Assembly: GCA_937980205.1 (NCBI GenBank) | Contig: CALJKW010000055.1 | Location: 372,001 to 436,000, forward strand | Length of the DNA stretch: 64,000 nt | From: an uncultured Myxococcales bacterium | GTDB taxonomy: Bacteria > Myxococcota > Myxococcia > Myxococcales > Myxococcaceae | Reading direction: 5' to 3' | In this document: positions 21,164 to 30,400 of the stretch, piece after piece | Position numbering within the stretch: the first letter of the stretch is position 1 | How the letters are laid out: each line of letters begins with the position of its first letter | Translations under genes and position numbers: made by a program | Notes under the pieces: generated by a model | Seen by the model: the letters and a program-made list of their open reading frames with translations, nothing else | The model's database searches: none | Told to the model about the DNA's origin: nothing

Positions 21164-23598
21164 GGTGGGCGAGCGCTTCGATCGCGCTGCTGCTCGCGGC
21201 CTGCCCGCGACCGCCGGATCCCGACCCCTGCGATGGAGGCCCCTGCCCTCTGCCGCCGACCGCCTGCGACGCCGGCACGATGCTCACCGCCACGAACGCC
21301 TGCGCGCCCGTCGGGTGGACCTCGTGTCCCGCCGGCTTCACCGCCGACCCTTCGGGCTGGGGCTGCGCGCCGATCATCGCCGCCGGCCCCTGCGACGCCG
21401 GCACCGCGCCGCGCCTCGGAGAGCCCGGCTGCGTCCCCATCGGCTGGACGAACTGCACCGCCGGCTTCGCGCCCGCCGACGGAGGCTGGGGCTGCGACCC
21501 GGTGCTCCCTCCGACGGCCTGCAGCGGGGCCACCCGCGAGGCGCTCGGCCTCGACACGTGCGTGCCCATCGGCGACTGCAGCGACGCCGGCTTCCCTCCG
21601 GCGGGCGCGACGCTGTTCGTCGACGACTCGTTCACCGCGGTCGACGCCACGCACTTCCGCACCATCTCCGAGGCGCTCGTCGCCGCCCTGCCCGGCGCCA
21701 CCATCGCGGTCGAGTCGGGCACGTACAGCGAGGCGCTCGCCCCGAACCGCCCCGTCAACCTGATCGGCCGCTGTCCCGCGCAGGTGCGCCTGACCACCGA
21801 CGGCGGCACCGCGGCGATCACGGTGCTCGGGCCGCACCAGGTCGGCGTCGAGAACCTCACCATCTCGGGCGCGCTGCTCGCGATGCGGCTCGAGGCGGGC
21901 GCCCGCGTCACGGCGCGAAGGCTCGTCATCGACGGCAACCGGCGCTCGGCGGTTCAGGTCGTCGACCCGGCCACGCAGCTCACGCTCGAAGAGTCCGTCA
22001 TCCGCAACACGCTGCCCGACCCGGGCACGAACACGTTCGGCCAGGGCCTCGCCGCGTCCTTCGGTGCGCAGCTGAGCCTCACCGACGTCGCGATCGTCGG
22101 CAACCGCGAGGTCGGCGTCTTCATCGATCGGATGCCGACACACCTCGAGGGCCGGCGCCTGCTCGTGCTGTCGACCCTTCCCCGCATGAGCACGAACCGG
22201 CTCGGCTGGGGCATCGCCGTCCAGGGCGGCGCGACCCTCGACGCGTTCGGAGTCGCCGTCGCCGGCAACACCGGCGCCGGCGTGCTCGTCACGCAGGCGA
22301 ACAGCCGCCTGGCGCTCACCGACTTCGTCATCCAGGGCACGAAGGTGGGCAAGGACAACGCGAACGCCGACGTCTCGGTGCAGGCCGCCGCTCAGCTGGG
22401 CGGGCGGCTGCAGCTTCAGAGCGGAGCGATCAGCGACGGCGTGCAGCTCGGGCTCGACGTCGACGGCGCCAACAGCCAGGCCACCCTCACGAACGTCACC
22501 ATCCGCGGCTTGAGCGGCGCGGGGGCGGCCACACGCGCGATCGAGGTCTCCTCGAGCGGCCGCCTCACCGCGAACGGGCTCGCCGTGGTGCGCATCGGCG
22601 CCGAGGGCCTCACCGCGATCGACGGCAACGTGACGATCGACGACGCCGTCTTCTCGGAGCTCGCCGGCCCGGGCATCCGCTCGCAGCTGTCGTCGGTGGT
22701 GACGGCGAGCGACCTCACCGTCGACCGCGCGTCGGCGGCGGGCCTCGTCGCCATCACCGGCGGCCGGCTGTCGGCCTCGAGCTGTGCGGTGCTCGGCACG
22801 CGCCTGGGCAACGCCGGCACGGCCACGCAGACCGGCTACGGAGCGATCTCGCAAGACGGCGCGAGCGCCACGCTCGACCGCTGCCTGTTCGACGGCAACC
22901 AGCTCGCCGGCCTCTACGCGAGCGGCGGCGCGCTCGCGGCGAAGTCGACGATCGTGCGCGGCACGCTGCCGAGCGACGCAGGAGAGTACGGCCAGGGCGC
23001 CGTCGCCGAGAACGGAGGCACGCTGACCCTCGAAGGCCTGCTCTTCGACCGCAACCGCGCCGCGGGGCTGCAGTCGTCGAACGCGCCGAGCGCCATCACC
23101 GCCAGCGACCTCATCGTGAGGGACACGCTGCCCGACGGCACGATGCGCCGCGGCCGCGGAGCCAACGCGCAGTTCGGCGGCACGCTGTCGGTCACCCGCG
23201 GCGCCTTCCTCGGCAATCGCCAGGTCGGCGTCTTCTCGTTCGGCTCCCGCGTCACGCTCGACGACGTGCTCGTGCTCGGCACCCTCGCCGACCCCGACGG
23301 CGCCTACGGCAACGGCATCGAGGCGCTCACCGACGGGGACATCGTGATGACGCGCGGCGCGATCGAGTCGAGCGCCGGCATCGGCGCGGTGTTCGCGGAG
23401 GGCGCGGGCCTGCTCGACGGCGTGCGCATCGGCAGGAACGCCGTCGGCCTGCACACGCAAGACGGCGTCAGCCTGCTCGAGGTCGAGTCGGCGCCGGCGA
23501 TGCGCGGGCCGAGAGACCTCGCCGTCACCCGCTCGACGGTGTTCGACGAGAACGCGACGAAGCTCGGCAGCGGGACGGTGCCGCTGCCGATGCCGTAG
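21160..23598 (+). CDS. Large secreted beta-helix lipoprotein with N-terminal Cys repeats
   Basis: 812 residues. The lipobox (ALLLAAC) is followed by a Cys-rich head (about 18-145) with two copies of a unit like PxGWTxCxAGFxxDxxGWGCxP. The remainder is a long right-handed beta-helix (about 150-800) with many rungs such as VAIVGNREVGVFID, CLFDGNQLAGLYASG, LLFDRNRAAGLQSS and AFLGNRQVGVFSFG. The phrase RNTLPD/RGTLPSD/RDTLPDG recurs every ten or so rungs, so blocks of the helix were duplicated. No catalytic site seen. Anchored outside the cell; adhesion or polysaccharide binding is likely (inference). Its stop abuts the convergent O-methyltransferase. Confidence 0.78.
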   Translation: MRWASASIALLLAACPRPPDPDPCDGGPCPLPPTACDAGTMLTATNACAPVGWTSCPAGFTADPSGWGCAPIIAAGPCDAGTAPRLGEPGCVPIGWTNCTAGFAPADGGWGCDPVLPPTACSGATREALGLDTCVPIGDCSDAGFPPAGATLFVDDSFTAVDATHFRTISEALVAALPGATIAVESGTYSEALAPNRPVNLIGRCPAQVRLTTDGGTAAITVLGPHQVGVENLTISGALLAMRLEAGARVTARRLVIDGNRRSAVQVVDPATQLTLEESVIRNTLPDPGTNTFGQGLAASFGAQLSLTDVAIVGNREVGVFIDRMPTHLEGRRLLVLSTLPRMSTNRLGWGIAVQGGATLDAFGVAVAGNTGAGVLVTQANSRLALTDFVIQGTKVGKDNANADVSVQAAAQLGGRLQLQSGAISDGVQLGLDVDGANSQATLTNVTIRGLSGAGAATRAIEVSSSGRLTANGLAVVRIGAEGLTAIDGNVTIDDAVFSELAGPGIRSQLSSVVTASDLTVDRASAAGLVAITGGRLSASSCAVLGTRLGNAGTATQTGYGAISQDGASATLDRCLFDGNQLAGLYASGGALAAKSTIVRGTLPSDAGEYGQGAVAENGGTLTLEGLLFDRNRAAGLQSSNAPSAITASDLIVRDTLPDGTMRRGRGANAQFGGTLSVTRGAFLGNRQVGVFSFGSRVTLDDVLVLGTLADPDGAYGNGIEALTDGDIVMTRGAIESSAGIGAVFAEGAGLLDGVRIGRNAVGLHTQDGVSLLEVESAPAMRGPRDLAVTRSTVFDENATKLGSGTVPLPMP

Positions 23599-24252
23599 TC
23601 ACTTCCGGATGCCGAGCAAGAGGCCGTCGGGCGTCGGGATGCACACGCTGTCGTACGCCTCGTTGGCCTCTTCGTGAAACCGCCGCATCGCGGCGGCCGC
23701 GGGCGAGTCTTCCATCAGCCGCCCGAAGAAGTACGCGTTGTCTCCGAGCAAGAGCCCGCCGGGGCGCGTGTGCTTCGCCGCCCAGCGCCCGTAGGCGTCG
23801 TAGCGCTCCTTGTCCGCGTCGATGAACACCGCATCGAACGGGCCGTGCGCCTCGAGCCTGGGCAACACGTCGAGCGCGGGTCCGACCAGCACCTCGGAGC
23901 TCTGCCTCAAGCCCGCGCGATCGAGGTTCTTCCGCGCCACGTTCGCGTGCTTCTCGTCCAGCTCGATGGACCAGACCTTGCCGCCGGGCACCAGGGGCCG
24001 CCCGAGCCGGATCGTCGAGTAGCCGGCGAGCGTGCCCACCTCGACCACCCGCCGCGCGGCGACCAGCCGCATGAACAGCTCGAGCAGCTTGCCCTCGCTG
24101 GGAGCCACCTGGATCGCCGGCATGCCCTCGCGCGCCGGGGCGTCGAAGGCGTCCTGCAGCGCAGGGTCATGTGGAGCATGCAGCTTCTCCAGCCATGCGA
24201 GCATTTCGGGGGTCGAATACCTCGCGCCTTTCCTCGAGTCCGCGTCAGCCAT
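23599..24252 (-). CDS. SAM-dependent O-methyltransferase (class I, catechol/caffeoyl-CoA type)
   Basis: 217 residues, the usual length for this family. Motifs are VVEVGTLAGYSTIRLG (SAM loop), KVWSIELDEKHANVARKNLDRAG, FDAVFIDADKERY (metal-binding DADK) and GGLLLGDNAYFFG. These enzymes methylate catechols and related hydroxy-aromatics using Mg2+. The ATG at 24252 is set by a TATAAG box 7 bases upstream; the ORF's extra eight residues would overlap the promoter. It shares a symmetric promoter core with the divergent HEAT-like gene. Substrate unknown. Confidence 0.88.
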   Translation of the reverse strand: MADADSRKGARYSTPEMLAWLEKLHAPHDPALQDAFDAPAREGMPAIQVAPSEGKLLELFMRLVAARRVVEVGTLAGYSTIRLGRPLVPGGKVWSIELDEKHANVARKNLDRAGLRQSSEVLVGPALDVLPRLEAHGPFDAVFIDADKERYDAYGRWAAKHTRPGGLLLGDNAYFFGRLMEDSPAAAAMRRFHEEANEAYDSVCIPTPDGLLLGIRK

Positions 24253-24259
24253 TTTCAGC

Positions 24260-24267
24260 CTTATAAT
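24260..24267. promoter_or_regulatory. Symmetric -10 core shared by O-methyltransferase and HEAT-like genes
   Basis: CTTATAAT reads as TATAAT (24262-24267) rightward, 11 bases before the GTG at 24279. Leftward it reads as TATAAG (24265-24260), 7 bases before the ATG at 24252. TATA is used by both strands. It is the best -10 in the window and has no Shine-Dalgarno on either side. Confidence 0.6.
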
Positions 24268-24278
24268 CGGCGGCACCG

Positions 24279-26054
24279 GTGAGCGAAGCCTCTACCGCTG
24301 TCCACCACGACGATCCCGAGGTCGCGCGCGAGATCGAGCTCGCGGTCGAGCACTCGACCCACTTCAAGCGCGTGCTCGACGGCATGCGCATCTACCCCAA
24401 GGGTCACAAGACCCTGCTCGGCTACCAGCAGGGCCTCTTCGAGAAGCTGTCGGCCGCGCTGTCGAGCGAGCACGACGAGCTCAGCCTGATGGTCACTCCG
24501 CTCGGGTTCGCGGTGCACGGCGAGATCGTCAACAAGGCCGACAAGCTCGCCGACTCGATCACCCACCCGCTCTACCTCGACGGCGTGAAGCGACTCTCGG
24601 TGCTGCGCGGGCTGACCGAGGCCGAGCTCGCCGCCTTCATGCAGCTGTGGCGTGACACGCTCGACGAGCAGCTCGGCGACACGCACACGTTCTCGACGCG
24701 CGTGTGGGAAGCCTCGTTCGACAACATCGCGATCGTCTCACTCGACACGTTCGGTGACGGCTCCAAGGGCCCCGACGGCCGCACCGGGAAAGAGCGCCTG
24801 CAGATCGCGATGGACGTCCTGGGCGGCAAAGCCGACCCGCTCGAGGCCGACGCGACCGCCCGGCAGCGCCTGAGGCGCATGCCGCACGTGACGGCCGAAG
24901 ATCTGCGGCAGCTCAAGGCTCGCGGCATTCCCCAGCTCAGCGAGGCCGACCTGCAGCGCATGGCGGGCGGCGAGCGCGTGAAGCCGCCGGGGCTCGCCGC
25001 CGAGGAGCTCATCGCCCTGTCGATGGAGCTGCTCGGCCAGCACGAGAAGGTCGTCGAGCGCGTGTTCGACGCGCTCTTCCTCGTCTCGACCGACTCGACT
25101 CCGGCCGAGCAGGACTCGCTCGCCAACGCGCTCGCGATCGTGCTGATGGCGATGTGCCGCGCCGGCCGCATCGACCGCATCCGCGACAACCTGATGCGCC
25201 AGGTCTCCGACGCGCGCAAAGGCGACCCGCTGCTCATCGATGCACGGCTCCAGACGTTGGCCCGGCTGCTCAAGGCCCTGCAACGCAGCGAGCTGCTCGG
25301 CCACATCGTCACCGCGCTCGACGACACGTTCGCCCGCGAGCCGGCCGCCGCGCTGCTGAAGTTCCTGCCGGCGAAGTCGACGACCCTGCTGCTCGACTGG
25401 CTCGCGGTGACGGAGACTCCCGAAGCGCGCAAGCTCGTCGGCGATCTGATCTGCGAGCAGAAGCCCGACGCCAACGACCTCGCCGCCCGCGTGGTCTGGA
25501 GCGACTCGGAGCTCGCGATGGAGCTGCTGCGCATCTCGACGGTGCTCGGCGCGGCCGCGTGGCCGGTGCGCAAGGCCGCGCTGCAGCACGCCGTGCAGGC
25601 GGTGCAGCTCGCGGCGCTCAAAGGGCTCGACAAGGCGACCCTCGCCGCGAACCGGGCCGACCTCTTGCCCCTGCTCATGTCGCCCGTCGCGCAGATCCGC
25701 GAGCAGCTGTTCGCGCCGATGGTCTCGAGCGGAGACCGCGCCGTCGCCCCGGCGCTCTGCACCGTGTTGCGCCGGCACAAGCTCGACGACACCGAGAAGA
25801 AGCGCGTGCTCATCGCGCTCGGCACCCTCGGCGGGCCCGAGGCCGCCACGACGCTGCGTCACATCTTCGAGAACGACGGCAACGTCGACTTCAAGTGCAT
25901 CGCGGCGGGTGCGCTGGCCAACATGGGCGACGAGAAGGCGCGCCCGCTGCTCGAGGCGGCCGCCGGGAAGCTGTTGTTCGGCGGCCCGCTGAAGAAGGCG
26001 GCGCAAGACGCGCTCAAGCGCCTCGACGCGGTGAAGAAGGGCGCGCCGACTTGA
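24279..26054 (+). CDS. HEAT-repeat-like helical protein
   Basis: 591 residues, cytoplasmic, almost entirely helical. The C-terminal 150 residues look like HEAT/PBS repeats (for example SPVAQIREQLFAPMVSSGDRAVAPALCTVL, split here only by the usual turns, and KRVLIALGTLGGPEAATTLRHIFEN). The N-terminal part (about 1-170) includes HFKRVLDGMRIYPKGHKTLLGYQ and VTPLGFAVHGEIV, a segment similar in layout to that of the next gene's product. The stop overlaps the TTG of the next gene by 4 bases, so they are translationally coupled. Probable scaffold for the HD-GYP-like partner (inference). Confidence 0.65.
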   Translation: MSEASTAVHHDDPEVAREIELAVEHSTHFKRVLDGMRIYPKGHKTLLGYQQGLFEKLSAALSSEHDELSLMVTPLGFAVHGEIVNKADKLADSITHPLYLDGVKRLSVLRGLTEAELAAFMQLWRDTLDEQLGDTHTFSTRVWEASFDNIAIVSLDTFGDGSKGPDGRTGKERLQIAMDVLGGKADPLEADATARQRLRRMPHVTAEDLRQLKARGIPQLSEADLQRMAGGERVKPPGLAAEELIALSMELLGQHEKVVERVFDALFLVSTDSTPAEQDSLANALAIVLMAMCRAGRIDRIRDNLMRQVSDARKGDPLLIDARLQTLARLLKALQRSELLGHIVTALDDTFAREPAAALLKFLPAKSTTLLLDWLAVTETPEARKLVGDLICEQKPDANDLAARVVWSDSELAMELLRISTVLGAAAWPVRKAALQHAVQAVQLAALKGLDKATLAANRADLLPLLMSPVAQIREQLFAPMVSSGDRAVAPALCTVLRRHKLDDTEKKRVLIALGTLGGPEAATTLRHIFENDGNVDFKCIAAGALANMGDEKARPLLEAAAGKLLFGGPLKKAAQDALKRLDAVKKGAPT

Positions 26055-27427
26055 GCGCAGACATCTTCGCGCTGGGGGCAGTCGACGAGGGCGATGCTGC
26101 ACAGCGCTACGCGCGCACCCTGCTCTCCCGGTCGGCCATCGCCATCAAGCTGTGCACGATGCACTCGCTCGACAACGCCGCGATGAACCCGCCCATCGCC
26201 GGGCTGATCGAGGTCGTCACGCAGGGCATCAACGAATCAGGCACTCTCGTGCTGCAGATCGTCGGCGACAACTTCTTCCTGAACGGCGAGATCATCAAGC
26301 TCGACTTCTCGAGCTACGAGGCCGGCCAGACGCTGCGCGCGCTGCTCACCCGCATCGGCGCGCAGGAGCTCGCCTACCTCGACCTCCCCAACCCGGTCGC
26401 GGTGCGCGAGTTCCTCGGCGCGTACCAGACGCACGCGCGCAGCTCGCTGCCGACCGCGATGCTGCAGGAGAAGTTCGAGCTCATCCGCGTCCGCGCGATC
26501 TCGAAGGCCGAGCAGGAGGCCCTCGCGCCGACGCTCGACGCTCCGCGGACGCTGCTGCGGGCGTACGCCCACCTGGCGCTCGTCATCGAGGGCCAGCTCA
26601 CGCTGATGAAGCAGGGCAAGCACCCGCGCATGGCGCGGGTCCGTCGCGCGATCCACGGCCTCGCCGACGCGGCCGAGGGCCAGCTGAACCTGCTCACCGC
26701 GCTGACGCGGTTCGACGCGTTCTCGGGCGCGGTGCACTTTCACCTCGCGGCGACGACGGCGCTGACGCTGATGCTGGCGCAGAAGATGAACCTGTCGCGC
26801 GCGGCGCTGTCCGAGGCGTGCATGGCCGCCGCGCTGCACGACTTCGCGCTCGACGAGGTGCCGCCGCCGAGGGACGAGAAGGACACGCGCGAGGAGCTGG
26901 AGGCGCTCAAGCGGGTGCCGCTGCGCACGTTGATTCGCCTCACCGAGGCGTCGCTCGGCAGCGACGCGCTCGAGCGGCTCGCCGCGACGTACGAGGTGGT
27001 GGCCAAGCCGATGCCCGGCGCCACGGCGTTCGGCCACCTCATCGCGGTGCCGTGCGTGTTCGACCGGCTGACGCGCCCGCGGCCGCCGAGGAAGGCGATG
27101 TTGCCGGACCAGGCGCTGCGGCTGCTCTACAACCAGGTGAACACCCGGTTCGACGAGCGCATCGTGCGGCTCTTCGCCGGCGTGATGGGGCTGTACCCGG
27201 TGGGCTCGACGGTGAAGCTCAACTCCGGAGAGCTCGCGCTCGTGGTGCAGGTGTCCGGCGAGCCGGCCACGTTCGCGAAGCCGCGCGTGAAGGTGTTCCG
27301 CGGGCCCCAGGGCCAGCCGGCCGACTACCTGGTGGATCTCGCCGCGCCCAACGAGAAGCGCGCGATCGTCCAGTCGGTCGATCCGAGCGAGCTGCAGCTG
27401 AACGTGCCGCAGTTCCTGCTGGCGTGA
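26051..27427 (+). CDS. Degenerate HD-GYP-like domain protein
   Basis: 458 residues. The C-terminal half aligns with HD-GYP proteins: ALHDFALDEVP (the HD pair), HLIAVPCVFDRLTRPRPPRKAM (usual VADxFDAxTxxRPYR), and a tail FDERIVRLFAGVMGLYPVGSTVKLNSGE as in c-di-GMP phosphodiesterases. The HExxDGxGYP signature is absent; the region reads VVAKPMPGATAFGHL. Loss of those residues argues against hydrolysis of c-di-GMP, so it is probably a sensor or scaffold. The TTG at 26051 overlaps the previous stop (TTGA). It operates with the HEAT-like protein. Confidence 0.7.
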   Translation: MSADIFALGAVDEGDAAQRYARTLLSRSAIAIKLCTMHSLDNAAMNPPIAGLIEVVTQGINESGTLVLQIVGDNFFLNGEIIKLDFSSYEAGQTLRALLTRIGAQELAYLDLPNPVAVREFLGAYQTHARSSLPTAMLQEKFELIRVRAISKAEQEALAPTLDAPRTLLRAYAHLALVIEGQLTLMKQGKHPRMARVRRAIHGLADAAEGQLNLLTALTRFDAFSGAVHFHLAATTALTLMLAQKMNLSRAALSEACMAAALHDFALDEVPPPRDEKDTREELEALKRVPLRTLIRLTEASLGSDALERLAATYEVVAKPMPGATAFGHLIAVPCVFDRLTRPRPPRKAMLPDQALRLLYNQVNTRFDERIVRLFAGVMGLYPVGSTVKLNSGELALVVQVSGEPATFAKPRVKVFRGPQGQPADYLVDLAAPNEKRAIVQSVDPSELQLNVPQFLLA

Positions 27428-27463
27428 GTGAGGCCATGCACCGTTCACGCTGAGCGGAGGCCG

Positions 27464-30400
27464 TTAGTGCTTCGGAAGTTGAATCGTCCCCTCGGCCTGA
27501 GGCGTCCTCGCGCCCAGCGCCTCCAGCGCCTGCGTCGCCGACGCCAACCCCTCTCTCCACCCGACGTCGTTCGCCACCCGCACCGCCTCGTCGAGCCTGC
27601 GCCGCGCCTCGTCGATGCGGCCACCCGCCGCGGCGAGGCGCCCCAGGTTGAACGAGATCCGCGCGATGTCGATGGCGTCGCACTCTTTGCGCGCGAGTTC
27701 GAGCGCTTCGGTGAACAGCTTCTCGGAGTCGCTGACGTGCCCCTGGGCGCCGACGGCCGCCGCGAGGTTCGTCAGCGCCCGCACCTCGCCGACCACGGCG
27801 AGCGCCTTCTGCGCCTGCGCGCGCGCGGTCTGGAAGAACTCCATGGCCTTCGAAGGGTCACCGACCTTGAGCTGAATGCGCCCGAGCTGGTTCAGGGCCT
27901 TCCACATCAGATCTTTGTCGGTCAGCCGCCGGCCGGCGACGGCCTTCAGCGCGTCGAGCAAGAGGTGCGTCGCGCCGGCGTTGTCGCCCATCGCCTCTTT
28001 CGCCGAGGCGAGGTCGACGTACAGGCTCGCCTGCTGCTCGGTGGGCAGGTCCGGCCCGTACAGGCGCTGCGCCTCGGAGATCGACTGCACCGCGTCCGGC
28101 GCCCGCCCCAGCCGCAGCTCGAGCAGCCCGCGCTGGTGCAGGGCGTTCGCGCGCGCCTTCGGGTCGAGCGAGGCCGGCGCCCGCTTCAGCACGTCGTCGA
28201 GCAGGCCCCACGCGTCGCTCGTCGCGATGATGCCCTGCAGCGGAGCCGCCTTCGTCGCCAGCGTCACCACCTGCTTCCACGCATCGGCCGGGTTGCCGGA
28301 GAGCTTCTGCGCCTCGGCCTGGGTGAGCGTGATCGCCTTCTGGTACGCCTCGATCGCCGCCGGCAGCGCGCTGCGCGACGCGAGGTGCTCGGCCGACAGC
28401 GAGAAGTACGTCGCCGCCTTGCGCGTGCGCCCCGCGGCGAGGCTGTGCCGCGCCATCGCCTCGGCCGGGTGGCTGTCGCCGGACGGCAGGCCCAGCTCGA
28501 GGGCGTCGGCGAGCCGCCCGTGCAGGTGCTTCTTGTCGGCCTCGCCGACGTTCTTGAGCAACAGCTGGTGCACGAACTCCTGCCGGAACTGCAGGCAGCC
28601 CGGCGGCGCGACCACGTCGACGAGGAACGCCTTGTTGCGCGCCTCGGCCACCGCCTGCGCCACGTCGACGCCGGCGTCCTCCAGCGCCTGCGCGATGAGC
28701 TCGACCGGGAACACGCGCCCGTGCAGCGCCGCGCAGCGCAGGAACGCCTTGGTGTTGGGCTGCAGCGCGTCGATGCGCGCCGCCACCATCTGCGCGATCG
28801 AGTCGGGCAGCTGCACCGCGTCGCTCGAGCCCGACATCGTCCACGCGCCGCCGCGCAGCTGCAGCGCGCTGGTGTCGATGAGCGTCCGGACGATCTCGAT
28901 GGCCACGAAGGGGTTGCCCTCGGCGCGCTCTTCGATCACCTGCGTGAGCCGCTCGGGCACCGCGTTGCCGCCGAGCTGCTGCCGCACGATCTGCAGCAGC
29001 TCCGCCGCAGGCATCGGCGACAGCTCGAGCCGCGGCACCCGCTTGAGCACGCGATCCGCGTGGCCGCCGCGCGCCATGGCCACGAGCCCGAACGGAGTTC
29101 CCTTCGCGAGCCGCGTGATCTCGTCGAAGTACTGCAGGCTCGACGCGTCGGCCAGGTGGGCGTCGTCGAGCAGCACGCACAGGCCGTGCTTGCTGCGCGC
29201 GACGGCGAGCAGCGCGTTCGTGGCGGCCGACAGCGCGAGGCGCCGCGTCTCCTCGCGGTCGTAGCCGCGCGGCATGGGGTTCGAGCCGAACACGTGCTTG
29301 AGGCGCGCGATGTCCTGGTGGTGGACGCCCAGGCCCACCAGCTCGTCGAGCAGCTTGTCGGCCTCGGCGTCCGACGACGGCAGCTTGCCGCAGACTCCGA
29401 ACAGCGCGTCGCGCAGCAGCTCGAGCTCGCCGGGCGCGATCATCTTCTTCGCGCGCGCGACCGTCGTCCGGATGCCGCCGGCGGCGCAGAGCCTCACCGT
29501 CTCCTCGATGAGCGCGGACTTGCCCATGCCGGGCTCGCCGAGGAACACGACTCCGCCGGGCTTGCCGCCTTTGAGCTGCTTGAGCAGCTGGTCGATGCGC
29601 CCCAGCTCGTTGCGGCGGCCGATGAAGACGTCGGCGGCCGGCCGCTCGCTCTTCCACAGGCCCTCGACCTCGTAGATCGCGATGGGCTCGGTCTTGCCCT
29701 TCACGTTGATCGGCGGCAGGTCGCGGTAGCGCACCACGCGATCGGTGAGGCGCTTCACCGCGGCGCTGACGAGGATCTTCCCGGGCGCCGCCGCGGCCTC
29801 GAGCCGCTGCGCCAGGTTCACGGTGTCGCCCATCACCGTGTAGTCCATGCGGCGCTGGCCGCCGACGCCGCCGGCCACGACCGCGCCCGAGTTGATGCCG
29901 ATGCGCATCTTCAGCGGAGACGCGAGCGTCTTGTTCACCTCGGTGAGGTACGCCTGCATCTCCATCGCGCAGCGCACCGCGCGCTCGGGGTCGTCCTCGT
30001 GCGCGTTCGGAGCGCCGAACACGACCATGATCGCGTCACCGATGAACTTGTCGACGCTGCCGTCGTAGCGCGCGACCGCCTCGACCATGCCGTCGAAGCA
30101 GCGGTTCATGATCTCGCGCACCTTCTCGGGGCTCTGCCGCTCGCTCATCGCGGTGAAGCCGCTGATGTCGCCGAAGATGATCGTCGCCTGCCGCCGCTCG
30201 GCGCCGAGCGACGAGGTGAGCTGCTGCACGTGCGTGGCGAGCTGCGGAGGCAGCACCTGCTTCAGCGCCGCGTCCGTCGCGTCGTACGCCGGCAGCTGGC
30301 CGCCGCACTGACCGCAAAACTTCTGCCCCACCGGCTGCTGCGCCTGGCATCTCGGGCACGTGACGACCTTGAGCGCCGGCTGGTTGCCGCTCGTCACCCG

